Shown: positions 32,313 to 41,078 of the stretch, one piece after another
Layout of the letters: every line of letters starts with the position of its first letter
How positions within the stretch are numbered: position 1 is the stretch's first letter
Source of the DNA: CAYWMP01 sp964459445
GTDB taxonomy: Bacteria; Desulfobacterota; DSM-4660; Desulfatiglandales; HGW-15
Assembly: GCA_964459445.1 (NCBI GenBank)
Contig: CAYWMP010000017.1
Coordinates: 1-51,179 of the forward strand
Direction: 5' to 3'
DNA length: 51,179 nt
Notes under the pieces: generated by a model
The model's database searches: none
The model's input: only the letters and a program-made list of their open reading frames with translations
Told to the model about the DNA's origin: nothing
Program-made: the position numbers and the translations under genes

Positions 32313-34394
32313 ATGGAATTCAAATCCTACTCCAAGCGGAAGCTCTATGTCTCGGGCCTTGCCATTGGTATATTGGCTACAGCCCTTATGTTTTTGGTTT
32401 ATGAGTTCGGGCATTTCGATTTCCTCGAACAAAAGTCCGTTGATTGGCGCTTTCAACTTCGGGGAGAGATTGAGGCGGATACCTCAATCGTTATTGTCAC
32501 CATTGACGAGGCCTCTTTTTCCGCTCTGAATCAGAAATGGCCCTGGCCCAGAACCATCTTTGCCCGCCTCATTGATAAACTTGCCGAAGAGAAGGCCCGG
32601 GTGATCGGCCTCGATATCATCATGAGCGAGGATTACCCCGATGATCAGGACGAAGAACTGGCGCGTTCTGCAGGCAGGGCCGGCAATGTCTTATTTCCAA
32701 GCAAGTTCGAAGAGACCGTTAAAAGGATCACCTGGTCAGGAAAGGAAGTGGAACTCAGGGAAGAGATCCTCAAGGAACCCATTTCCATCCTATCCCAGGC
32801 CGGCGCCGTGGGGTATCTCAATCTCCCCCAGGACAGCGATCATTTTGTCCGCCGATTCACGCCCCTGCGTTCCCACGGGGAGTATCTTTATACCTCCTTC
32901 GCGCTGAAGATCGCAGCGCGTTATTTTGATATACCACTGAAAAGTCTGAAATACGCGCCCTATGAACAACTTCAACTGGGCGAAAGGTCGATCCCCTTAA
33001 ACGCCTACAATTCATCCCACATCAATTACGCCGGCCCGTCAGGCAAATTTCAGAGAGTATCCTTTCATCAGGTCTTGGACGGTCAGTATTCGCCGGGTTT
33101 ATTTGAAAACAGTATCGTGCTTGTAGGGGTGACCTTTGCAGATTCACACGACTATTTCCCAACGCCTTTCCTCGAAACCAAGCAGGGCCAAAAATTTCCC
33201 CTCTACGGGGTGGAGATCCACGCCAACATCATCAACACCATCCTTCAAAACCGGTTCATTCGGCCCACCGCTCCTGTCGTCAATCGGCTCATCATCCTTC
33301 TAGGCGGGCTTTTCATAGCATTCATATCCCTGAAGCTCTCAGCCCTCAGATCGTCAATCCTCGTATTGTTTATTGCGTTGGGTTATTTCGGCCTCGGGAT
33401 TTGGCTTTTTTCAAAGGATATTCTCTTGGTATCGATGGCACCTCTATTGACCTTTATAACGGTCTTTCTTTCCCAAGTGGTGTTCAAATATTTCACGGAG
33501 GAAAGGGAGAAAAGGAAGGTTAAGGGTATTTTTCAGAAATACGTTTCCGCAGATGTGGTGGATATCCTGATTCAGAAGCCCTCACTGGTCAAACTGGGAG
33601 GGGAGGAACGGACTTTGACCGTGCTTTTCTCCGATTTGGCGGGTTTTACAACCTATTCTGAAAAGCACACGCCCAGCGAAATGATAAAGATACTAAGCGA
33701 ATATTTTACCGACATGACGGATCAAGTATTCAAACATCAGGGCCTGCTTAAGGAGTATGTGGGCGATGAGTTGATGGCTATCTTCGGCGCCCCAATGGCA
33801 CAACCGGATCATGCAAGAAAGGCCTGTGACGCGGCCCTCGACATGAGGGACCGGCTTCGGCTGCTCAGGGAAGAGTGGTCAAAAATGGGCCGGCCGCCCT
33901 TGAGTGCCCGAACAGGGGTCAATTCAGGGCCGATGCTGGTGGGCAATATGGGCTCGGCGCACCGCTTTTCCTACGGCGTTCTCGGAGACCACGTGAACCT
34001 TGCCTCCCGATTGGAAGGACTTAACAAGGCATACGGAACGGAGATCCTGATAGGCGAGAACACGGCCAGCCTACTCGAAGGATCATTTGTCTTAAGGGAA
34101 GTTGATTGGGTTCGTGTTAAAGGCCGGGAGCAGCCTTTGAGCGTATATGAACTGGTGGCCAGGAAGGTTGATGCCCTCCCCAAGGAACAAATGGAGGCGC
34201 TGGACCATTATTCAGAGGGTCTTGAAGCCTATCGCAGTCAACGCTGGCAGGCGGCGCTTGAGCAATTCGAGAATGTTCTGAGTCTTCTGCCGAAGGATGA
34301 GCCCTCCCGCGTCTTGGCAGAGAGGTGTCGTGTTTATATGGTTTCACCCCCGGGGAAGGATTGGGACGGGGTTTTTCAGCAAACCACAAAATAA
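32313..34394 (+). CDS. CHASE2 sensor adenylate/guanylate cyclase
   Basis: The protein has 693 residues from ATG 32313 (a GTG one codon earlier is possible). After an N-terminal membrane helix (~12-32) comes a periplasmic CHASE2 domain (~40-310: EQKSVDWRFQLRG, IVTIDEASFSALNQKWPWPR, VIGLDIIMSED). Three membrane helices (~325-400) and a class III cyclase domain follow. Metal-binding residues are D441 (VLFSDLAGFT) and D485 (EYVGDELMAIFG). The tail has a TPR-like region (SEGLEAYRSQRWQAALEQF). The product should be cAMP or cGMP. It directly follows the FecR gene (6-base gap), so an external signal is likely passed from CHAT/FecR to a cyclic nucleotide. Confidence 0.9.
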   Translation: MEFKSYSKRKLYVSGLAIGILATALMFLVYEFGHFDFLEQKSVDWRFQLRGEIEADTSIVIVTIDEASFSALNQKWPWPRTIFARLIDKLAEEKARVIGLDIIMSEDYPDDQDEELARSAGRAGNVLFPSKFEETVKRITWSGKEVELREEILKEPISILSQAGAVGYLNLPQDSDHFVRRFTPLRSHGEYLYTSFALKIAARYFDIPLKSLKYAPYEQLQLGERSIPLNAYNSSHINYAGPSGKFQRVSFHQVLDGQYSPGLFENSIVLVGVTFADSHDYFPTPFLETKQGQKFPLYGVEIHANIINTILQNRFIRPTAPVVNRLIILLGGLFIAFISLKLSALRSSILVLFIALGYFGLGIWLFSKDILLVSMAPLLTFITVFLSQVVFKYFTEEREKRKVKGIFQKYVSADVVDILIQKPSLVKLGGEERTLTVLFSDLAGFTTYSEKHTPSEMIKILSEYFTDMTDQVFKHQGLLKEYVGDELMAIFGAPMAQPDHARKACDAALDMRDRLRLLREEWSKMGRPPLSARTGVNSGPMLVGNMGSAHRFSYGVLGDHVNLASRLEGLNKAYGTEILIGENTASLLEGSFVLREVDWVRVKGREQPLSVYELVARKVDALPKEQMEALDHYSEGLEAYRSQRWQAALEQFENVLSLLPKDEPSRVLAERCRVYMVSPPGKDWDGVFQQTTK

Positions 34395-34542
34395 TTTTCA
34401 AGGGAAGATTTGGCGTCACATATTCATTTTGTTTATTAACGTTGCCGGAAGAACAAGTCTTTCGGTTTTTCAGGCTTTGTCATATAGGGCAGATTAATAG
34501 TTTGGACGAATTCATTTCTCCATTTTTCGATTCCGGATATCT

Positions 34543-36000
34543 ATGAACTACGCATCAATAGCCAACGTCCTGGGTAAACTGTTGATTGTAACCGGCTGTT
34601 CAATGGGCTTGCCATTGATCTGTGCCTTGTATTTCAAAGGCGACGATCTGTTTTCAATATTCATCTCCGCAATCATTTCAATCGGTTTAGGATTTCCTCT
34701 CTGGCGATATTTTCGGAAAGATCAAGAACTGAACATGAAGGACGGCTTTTTCCTGGCCGTCTTTGGATGGGTACTGATCTCTGCCGTATCCGGCCTTCCC
34801 TTTATGATTCACGGATCGATTCCCGCTTTTACCGACGCTTTTTTCGAAATGATGTCCGGTTATACCACCAGTGGAGCCACCATACTTACGGATATCGAGG
34901 CCGTACCCCACGGACTGTTGTTTTGGCGGAGTGAAACCCATTTACTCGGCGGCATGGGCTTTTTGACATTGGTGGTCATATTCCTGCCCCATGGCATGGG
35001 AGGGCTGAGAATATTCCGGGCGGAATCCAGTCCCGGCCAGGTCATTACAAAGGAAAAATTTCAACCCCGCAACAAAGATACCATGATCTGGCTTTGGGGG
35101 ATCTATCTGGCCCTAAATCTTTTTGAGACCATTCTCCTGTGTCTTGGAGGGATGTCCCTTTTTGATTCTTTGTGTCATGCCTTTGGAACAGTATCCACTT
35201 CGGGTTATTCCCCCAAAAACTTGAGCATCGGGCACTACAACAATGCCTACTTTGACTGGGTGATCATTGTATTCATGTTCCTGGGCGGTATGACCTTCAT
35301 GCTCTTTTATCACATGATGAAAGGGAATTTTAGAGCGCTGAAGATCAATACCGAATTCCGCTGGTACGTTGGCTTTTTGCTGTTCTTTTGCGGTTTCGTT
35401 TCATGGATCCTGTGGAAAGATAATACGTATCCAAACTTAGCGGATTCCATCCGGTATGCCACATTCCAGATCATGTCCATCTTGACCACAACCGGATTCA
35501 CCACGGCAGATTATGAATTATGGCCCCAAGCGGCCCAGATGTTTTTATATGCGGTGTGCTTTATCGGGGCCTGCGCCGGATCAACGACCAGCGGTATTAA
35601 GGTCGTCCATTACGTGATTATTTGGAAATTCATGGTCGCTTCCATAAAGAGAATATTCTTTCAACCCATGGCCGTCACATCCATCCGGCTTAACAAGCGT
35701 CCTGTTGACCGCTTAATCATCGATCTTGCTGTCTGCTATTTTATCGTAAACATCTTCCTCATACTGGGAGGGGGCTGTTTTATGGTGCTGGTGGATGATA
35801 TGGATTATGTAACAGGCATGAGCTCCGTCATTGCCACACTCATGAATATAGGCCCCGGATTCGGAACAGTGGGGCCGTCGGAAAACTATGCCCATATTTC
35901 TGATATCGGGAAGTGGTTCTTGTCCTGGAATATGCTGGTAGGCAGGCTGGAGATGTTCTCAGCGCTCGTCGTATTCTACCCGTCCTTTTGGAAGAAATAA
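34543..36000 (+). CDS. trkH: TrkH potassium uptake membrane subunit
   Basis: The 485-residue protein has about ten membrane segments and the four pore repeats of the Trk/Ktr family: MSGYTTSGATIL, FGTVSTSGYSP, LTTTGFTTADY and MNIGPGFGTVGP. GGMGFLTLVVIFLP, GACAGSTTSGIKVVH and the final LVGRLEMFSALVVFYPSFW are conserved in TrkH. It imports K+ with the TrkA regulator, encoded convergently only 30 bases away. No strong ribosome binding site is visible. It lies 148 bases after the cyclase gene; the cyclase could regulate K+ uptake, but nothing in the sequence shows it. Confidence 0.93.
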   Translation: MNYASIANVLGKLLIVTGCSMGLPLICALYFKGDDLFSIFISAIISIGLGFPLWRYFRKDQELNMKDGFFLAVFGWVLISAVSGLPFMIHGSIPAFTDAFFEMMSGYTTSGATILTDIEAVPHGLLFWRSETHLLGGMGFLTLVVIFLPHGMGGLRIFRAESSPGQVITKEKFQPRNKDTMIWLWGIYLALNLFETILLCLGGMSLFDSLCHAFGTVSTSGYSPKNLSIGHYNNAYFDWVIIVFMFLGGMTFMLFYHMMKGNFRALKINTEFRWYVGFLLFFCGFVSWILWKDNTYPNLADSIRYATFQIMSILTTTGFTTADYELWPQAAQMFLYAVCFIGACAGSTTSGIKVVHYVIIWKFMVASIKRIFFQPMAVTSIRLNKRPVDRLIIDLAVCYFIVNIFLILGGGCFMVLVDDMDYVTGMSSVIATLMNIGPGFGTVGPSENYAHISDIGKWFLSWNMLVGRLEMFSALVVFYPSFWKK

Positions 36001-36030
36001 CCTGGAGAACCGGCGTTGGACAGGCGACAC

Positions 36031-37443
36031 TTAGGCCAAAAACAAATTTTGGACGTCCTTTAGGTGAAGGGATGTACAGGCAACGATGGCCGACTCATCA
36101 CCATGGATATGGGTGTCACCCACGGCGATTTGCCACTCCCCGTCACGAAAAATAGCGCCAATGATAATCTTTCCGTAAAATGCTGGATCCAATTTGGAAA
36201 GGGGTTTGCGGGTAATGGGAGAGTTTGGGGCGGCAAGGATTTCAACCACTTCCGCATCGAAACCATGGAGGTGGGCCACGGAAAGCAATTCACCCCTTCG
36301 AATGAATTTAAGGATCTCGTTCCCTGCCATGATCTTTTTGTTCAAGGCGATATCCGACCCCATTGTAGCGGCCAGCACCAAATAATCCTCCTTATTGACC
36401 AGGCAGATCGATTTTCTTTGCCTGCCCTCAGAATTCTCATCCTGTTTATTCATCAGGTGTTTCGCCAATAGGCAACTCATGATATTTGTTTCGTTTTCCC
36501 CCGTGGCGGTGATAAAAGTATCCATATCCAAGAGTCCAGCCGATACCAGAACAGCGGCGTCAGACCCATCTCCATGCAGGACCTCCGCGTTTTTAAGCGT
36601 GAAGGACAACTCTTGCGCACATTTTTCGTCTTTTTCAACCAGTTTGACCTCCACGGATTTTTCCAATAAATCCGCAACACGGCTTCCGACCAATCCACCT
36701 CCCAAAATCATCACCCTATGACGGCGCTCCTGTCTTACACCCGTCAGTTCCATTAACTGGGGTAAATCCTGACTGCCGGCCATAATATTGACCTGATCCT
36801 GAGGCAAGATTTCATGGTCCCCGCCCGGGATGATCGTGGTTATTCCGCGCGCAATCGCAACGACCCGGAAAGGGAAGTGATTATGGATCTGGGAGATATC
36901 TTTCAGTTTTTTGTAAGCCAAAGGCGACCTTTCTTGGATACGGGCGGCCATGACCTGTATTTGCCCTTCGGCGATATCGATGATGTCGTTACCGGCCCTG
37001 AGTTTGATCAGCCTGACTATTTCTTGGGATGCCAACTCTTCCGGGTGAATAATCAAATCTATTTTCAGGTCCTTGGTGTTGAGAACAGAATCATGACTCC
37101 CAAATTCCAGAGAACGAACCCGGGCAATCTTACGGGGAATGCCGAAGCGATCCGCTATCATGGAAGCCAACATATTCACGGCATCATTATTCGTGACCGC
37201 AATGAGATAATCCATCTTCCCTGCATCGGCTTCCCGCCAACATTCAATGCTCATGGCATTGCCTTGAATTATCCGGGCATCCATGTCCCCATCAGCTTGG
37301 CGAATCAGTTCGTTTTCTGACTCAATGACCGTGATGCCATATCCTTCATGGACCAGTCGTTTTGCCAGATAATATCCGACCCCGCCGAGTCCAAGAATCA
37401 AGATGTTTTCAGACGCTGTCGCTTTTTTTCCAAACATGGCCAC
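36031..37443 (-). CDS. trkA: TrkA potassium uptake regulatory subunit
   Basis: The 470-residue protein has two RCK halves, each a nucleotide-binding RCK-N followed by RCK-C. Rossmann motifs: ILILGLGGVGYYLAKRL (residue ~13) and VMILGGGLVGSRVADLL (~243). The ends of the halves show SPLAYKKLKDI and SPITRKPLSKLD, typical of TrkA-C. It binds NAD(H) or ATP and gates TrkH from the cytoplasm. The start is GTG 37443 or ATG 37437. The gene converges on trkH, so the two subunits are made from opposite transcripts, unlike the usual trkA-trkH operon. Confidence 0.92.
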   Translation of the reverse strand: MAMFGKKATASENILILGLGGVGYYLAKRLVHEGYGITVIESENELIRQADGDMDARIIQGNAMSIECWREADAGKMDYLIAVTNNDAVNMLASMIADRFGIPRKIARVRSLEFGSHDSVLNTKDLKIDLIIHPEELASQEIVRLIKLRAGNDIIDIAEGQIQVMAARIQERSPLAYKKLKDISQIHNHFPFRVVAIARGITTIIPGGDHEILPQDQVNIMAGSQDLPQLMELTGVRQERRHRVMILGGGLVGSRVADLLEKSVEVKLVEKDEKCAQELSFTLKNAEVLHGDGSDAAVLVSAGLLDMDTFITATGENETNIMSCLLAKHLMNKQDENSEGRQRKSICLVNKEDYLVLAATMGSDIALNKKIMAGNEILKFIRRGELLSVAHLHGFDAEVVEILAAPNSPITRKPLSKLDPAFYGKIIIGAIFRDGEWQIAVGDTHIHGDESAIVACTSLHLKDVQNLFLA

Positions 37444-37798
37444 TGGATGTTAGGCTCCGTTGAAATAGAATTTGAATAAAGGATTGCCTTCAACTGAAAT
37501 TCACATACTGGATGAAATCCTGGTTGTCAACTTGCAAAATGAATACCAGAACAGTTTACGAATTTGTGCCGGGAAAAGAAATAAAAGGTTTAATCGTCTG
37601 TTGATTTAGGGCATGGAGCAAGGAGCGGAGAGCAGGGAGTGTGGAGCAAGGAGCAAGGAGCAAAGGGCAGGGAGCATGGGGCAGAGAGAATATAGTGCAA
37701 GGGGCGAGGAGTCAGATAAGAAGTGCAGCTTCGCAAAGGGCCATCCGGTATGGATTCCTGTGTTTGACGGCGGGGTCTGGACAGGGTTTTGACTTCCT
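37444..37798. other. Spacer upstream of trkA, partly repeat
   Basis: The 355 bases contain the GGAGCAAGG tract (37611-37690) and otherwise no recognisable structure. The trkA promoter should be in 37444-37600. Confidence 0.4.
37611..37690. repeat. Word-like repeat tract (GGAGCAAGGAGCA family)
   Basis: GCATGGAGCAAGGAGCGGAG and TGGAGCAAGGAGCAAGGAGC: imperfect copies of a seven-base GGAGCAA word, running for about 80 bases. Confidence 0.75.
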
Positions 37799-38011
37799 CT
37801 ACTCCTCAACGGGGCGCAGGCAGTCTTGCGGGAAACGATGCGTCCCCCTATCCTCCAGGCTGACTTCCACCAGGGCATCCGGATCATTGATCACGGTATC
37901 CGGATCGGTTATGATTCCGTGCAACCCTATATATTCATCCATGTAACTCTGCCAGCCATCGTCTTCTGATTTTCGGAATATTTCAACTTTTTGGCCTTTG
38001 CGAAAAACCAT
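37799..38011 (-). CDS. Small hypothetical protein at the end of the redox operon
   Basis: The 70-residue protein starts MVFRKGQKVEIFRKSEDDGW and continues YMDEYIGLHGIITDPDTV and EVSLEDRGTHRFPQDCLRPV. The alternation of short beta strands is like an SH3/KOW-type barrel. AGGAG precedes the ATG by eight bases. It lies 17 bases after the flavoprotein gene and so is probably the last gene of the molybdo-oxidoreductase operon. No known function. Confidence 0.65.
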   Translation of the reverse strand: MVFRKGQKVEIFRKSEDDGWQSYMDEYIGLHGIITDPDTVINDPDALVEVSLEDRGTHRFPQDCLRPVEE

Positions 38012-38028
38012 TCGTTATCTCCTCTTGG

Positions 38029-40182
38029 TCATATATTCGAGGGCGGAACAACAATTTTTGCTTTGCCCTTTCTTGCGCATATCTCGCAAAAGGCATGATC
38101 GGAGGCAACCTGGGCAACGCCGCCCACCTTTTTTCTGATATAATCAAGGTACTTGGCAGGTCCCATCACAGCCCCACAGCTTTCACAACGTACCAGCTTT
38201 TGCCGATTTAATATGGTGCCGCACAGGGATAGGATTCTTTCCTCCTTGCGGTCTTCTATCCGCATGGCCTCATTGGGGCAATTTTCAGCACAGGCACCGC
38301 AGGCGATACATCTTTCTTCCGTCAGCCTGAAATCGGTTCTCACCGGATGTTCAAAGTCCAGATACCCCATGTGCAAGGCATCAATTTTCATTTTGTCCCG
38401 GCAAACCTCAACACATTCCCCACAGCGTCGGCAGATGTCGCATCGCAGGCATCTGCGGGCCTCCTCCCTTACCATATTTTCCGAATAACCCAGTTCCACT
38501 TGCTGAAACGTGGTGCGCCTTCTGTCAACATTTAACAGGGGCATCTCCGGCCGCTTCAAGACCATCTTGGTGGCAGCGGGCACCTCAAACCATTCAGTGC
38601 GGTCACGGCGAACAGGAACGGGAGGCATCTTTGGTTGAGGAATGCCCGATAAAAAGCGGTCGATGGCATCGGCGGCCTTCTTTCCCCCGCCAATGGCTTC
38701 AACAACGGTTGCCGGGCCCAAAACGGCATCTCCCGCCGCAAAAACACCCTCCATGGATGTTTCCATGCAAGCTCTGTCCACGTTAATCGTATTTCGTCTT
38801 GTCCAGGTTAGGTCGGTTAAAGACTCCATGCATTGATAATCCACTCTCTGACCGATTGCAGGAATGACCGCATCCACCTCAACGAAGTGGTCACTGCCTT
38901 CCACGAGCACGGGACGCCGCCTGCCGCTTTCATCTTCAGGACCCAGCTCGGCTCTCAGGCAGCGCAAAGATGTGACCTTGCCTTCAGCGCCCTTGATCTC
39001 TACCGGGATGGCGAGAAAAGACAACTTGACCCCCTCTTCCTCGGCCTGCTCCACTTCTTCTTCATCCGCAGGCATTTCCGCACGGGTCCTGCGGTATATG
39101 ATGGTCACCTCCTCACAGCCCAGGCGGATACAGGTCCTGGCCGCATCAATGGCTACATTTCCGCCTCCTATAACGCCGATCTTTTTCCCCGGCATATGCC
39201 TGTCACCCAGGGCGACCCGCCTAAGCAAATCGATAGCATCGATCACTTGTGAAAAATCCTCTTCTCCGGTAATGCCCAGTTTAAATGATTTACAGGCGCC
39301 GATGGCAAACAGAAAAGCCTCAAATCCTTCTTTTTTTAATTGCTCCAAAGTGACATCTTGGCCGAATCGGGTGTTGAAGACAAATTCAACATCCAGTTGC
39401 TCGATCATAGCCACTTCCCTGTCAATGATTTCCCTGGGAAGCCGAAACTTGGGTATGCCGACCATCATCATTCCTCCGGCCATGGGAAGGGCCTCTATCA
39501 CCCTGACCCCGTATCCTTTGAGGGCCAAATAGTAGGCCGCGGTCATTCCAGCAGGACCTGCGCCTATGATGCAAACCTTTCTATTCTTGTCCGGTTCCTT
39601 GGCGGGATTTTCATAACGCCTTTCCGACAGAGCCCTTTCGGCAGCAAAAGCCTTCAGAAACTTTATGGATACCGGCGTATCAATACGGCCCCTAACACAC
39701 ATAAGTTCACAGGGCCTGGTGCAGATGAGACCGCATATCCATGGAAAAGGATTGTCCTTGCGGATGACTTTGATAGCCTCGGCATCGCGTCCCAAGCCGA
39801 TGAGAGAAACATAGCTCGGAATATCTATTCCTGAAGGACATGTCATCTGGCAGGGGGCCGACGCCAGCTTAATACAATCCCCTGTCGTGCAGTTATGGGT
39901 CTCAATATGGCTCAAAAATACTTCCCGGTGTTCAGTGACAGCTAATCTAACAATTGTTCCGGTTTTGATGCAGGATTCGTCCGGGCCTTCATCAATTAAC
40001 TCTTGTGACAGAGACTCAATGGAAGCTAGATGCTGCTCGCCGGCTCTTCCCCAGGCAATATCATTTAGGAGCTGCAATGCCTCCTCTGCAATTCGCTTGC
40101 ATTTGGGGTCCTTCAGGCGACCGGCATCTATGATTTCTTTCAATTTGACAATTGTATGATTTACAGGGCATGGCTCGGACAT
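38029..40182 (-). CDS. GltD-like FAD/NAD(P) flavoprotein with Fe-S domains
   Basis: The 717-residue protein has an N-terminal helical Fe-S domain with four conserved Cys (PCQMTCPSGIDIP and GLICTRPCELMC, residues ~110-165). An FAD-binding Rossmann unit (VCIIGAGPAGMTAAYYLAL, ~205) and an NAD(P)-binding unit (KIGVIGGGNVAIDAARTC, ~340; YRRTRAEMPADEEEVEQA) follow. The C-terminus carries two [4Fe-4S] sites (CDICRRCGECVEVC and CIACGACAENCP) and a zinc-like CxxC...CxxC tail. It is the GltD/NfnB family. No glutamate synthase large subunit is present, so it probably moves electrons between NAD(P)H and the Fe-S proteins of this operon. Confidence 0.85.
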   Translation of the reverse strand: MSEPCPVNHTIVKLKEIIDAGRLKDPKCKRIAEEALQLLNDIAWGRAGEQHLASIESLSQELIDEGPDESCIKTGTIVRLAVTEHREVFLSHIETHNCTTGDCIKLASAPCQMTCPSGIDIPSYVSLIGLGRDAEAIKVIRKDNPFPWICGLICTRPCELMCVRGRIDTPVSIKFLKAFAAERALSERRYENPAKEPDKNRKVCIIGAGPAGMTAAYYLALKGYGVRVIEALPMAGGMMMVGIPKFRLPREIIDREVAMIEQLDVEFVFNTRFGQDVTLEQLKKEGFEAFLFAIGACKSFKLGITGEEDFSQVIDAIDLLRRVALGDRHMPGKKIGVIGGGNVAIDAARTCIRLGCEEVTIIYRRTRAEMPADEEEVEQAEEEGVKLSFLAIPVEIKGAEGKVTSLRCLRAELGPEDESGRRRPVLVEGSDHFVEVDAVIPAIGQRVDYQCMESLTDLTWTRRNTINVDRACMETSMEGVFAAGDAVLGPATVVEAIGGGKKAADAIDRFLSGIPQPKMPPVPVRRDRTEWFEVPAATKMVLKRPEMPLLNVDRRRTTFQQVELGYSENMVREEARRCLRCDICRRCGECVEVCRDKMKIDALHMGYLDFEHPVRTDFRLTEERCIACGACAENCPNEAMRIEDRKEERILSLCGTILNRQKLVRCESCGAVMGPAKYLDYIRKKVGGVAQVASDHAFCEICARKGKAKIVVPPSNI

Positions 40183-40247
40183 ACTGTTCCCTCGTCTTTC
40201 CTTAACTCACCCTTTCTTAATTATCTGTCATTACAGCAAGAAACTCA

Positions 40248-41066
40248 TTAAGCCCTTGGAACCGACCATTTAATAACTTGTCGCAGACTGCCTTCTCTGC
40301 GCTTCTCGGAAGCTCGATCCCTCTTCTCATAACATTCGGGACAGATATAATTTACAAGCTCCAGACCCTTGGGCTTGTAAGCCTTTTCATTGATGAGATC
40401 CAGGTATTTCTTGGGAGCGAAAGGCGTACCGCAATGCTCGCATTGCTCAAGTTTAAATCGGGCCAATACCTGTCCCCAGGTAGATATTTTTCTTTCCTCA
40501 CCACGATCTTCTATTTTTATCGCACCGGTTGGACAGACCTGAGCACAGGCCCCGCATCCGATACAGTATTCGGAAAGCCGCTCAAAATCCGTCGTTACTT
40601 TGCGCTCATATCCCCGGTTTACCCAGCAAAGGGCATAGGCGCCGATTTTATCCCGGCAAACCCGCACACACCTCCCGCAGCGCACGCAATCATCATCTTC
40701 GCCGGTGCGGAAACGACTGGTCACGACACCGCATTTTCCGGCCAGGTCAATAAGTTCTTTGGAGTAAGGCGATCGCCCTAAGAGCAGCTCTAAAATAAGC
40801 CGACGATTTTTTTTGATGCGTTCTGTATCCGTTTCAACTACGAGTCCTTCTTTGACTTCCTGGATACAGGAGACGCGAATTCCGTGCCTTATCGAGCCGC
40901 TCACTTCCACAATACAAAGCCTGCATGTCCCCTCGGGTTCTAAGGCTTCATGATGGCAAAGGGTCGGAATAAAAATCCCTTCTTTAGTGGCGGCTTCTAT
41001 AACGGTCATTCCTTCCAAAGCCTCAATTTTTCTGCCATTGATTGTAAGGTTGACCATTCCGGGCAT
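40248..41066 (-). CDS. NuoG/HndD N-terminal-like Fe-S subunit
   Basis: The 272-residue protein starts with a [2Fe-2S] ferredoxin domain (TINGRKIEALEGMTVIEAA, LCHHEALEPEGTCRLC, with a further Cys). A His-Cys-type segment and two [4Fe-4S] sites follow (CVRCGRCVRVC at ~127 and CIGCGACAQVCP at ~168). A CEHCG...CPEC zinc-like tail ends it. This is the electron-relay part of NuoG or [FeFe] hydrogenase without the catalytic domain. The CxxC tail resembles that of the flavoprotein encoded next. It lies 12 bases after the NuoF-like gene and would carry electrons from it. AAGGAG precedes the ATG. Confidence 0.85.
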   Translation of the reverse strand: MPGMVNLTINGRKIEALEGMTVIEAATKEGIFIPTLCHHEALEPEGTCRLCIVEVSGSIRHGIRVSCIQEVKEGLVVETDTERIKKNRRLILELLLGRSPYSKELIDLAGKCGVVTSRFRTGEDDDCVRCGRCVRVCRDKIGAYALCWVNRGYERKVTTDFERLSEYCIGCGACAQVCPTGAIKIEDRGEERKISTWGQVLARFKLEQCEHCGTPFAPKKYLDLINEKAYKPKGLELVNYICPECYEKRDRASEKRREGSLRQVIKWSVPRA

Positions 41067-41078
41067 AAATCCTTCTCC

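Noticed and set aside
37611..37690. CRISPR array
   Set aside because: The repeats are seven-base degenerate words with no unique spacers; the same holds for the other tracts.
38864..39532. 222-codon frame opposite the flavoprotein gene
   Set aside because: Ser/Pro-rich shadow of a clear coding region.
38029..40182. Glutamate synthase small subunit
   Set aside because: It has extra C-terminal Fe-S sites and no large subunit nearby; the context is a redox operon.
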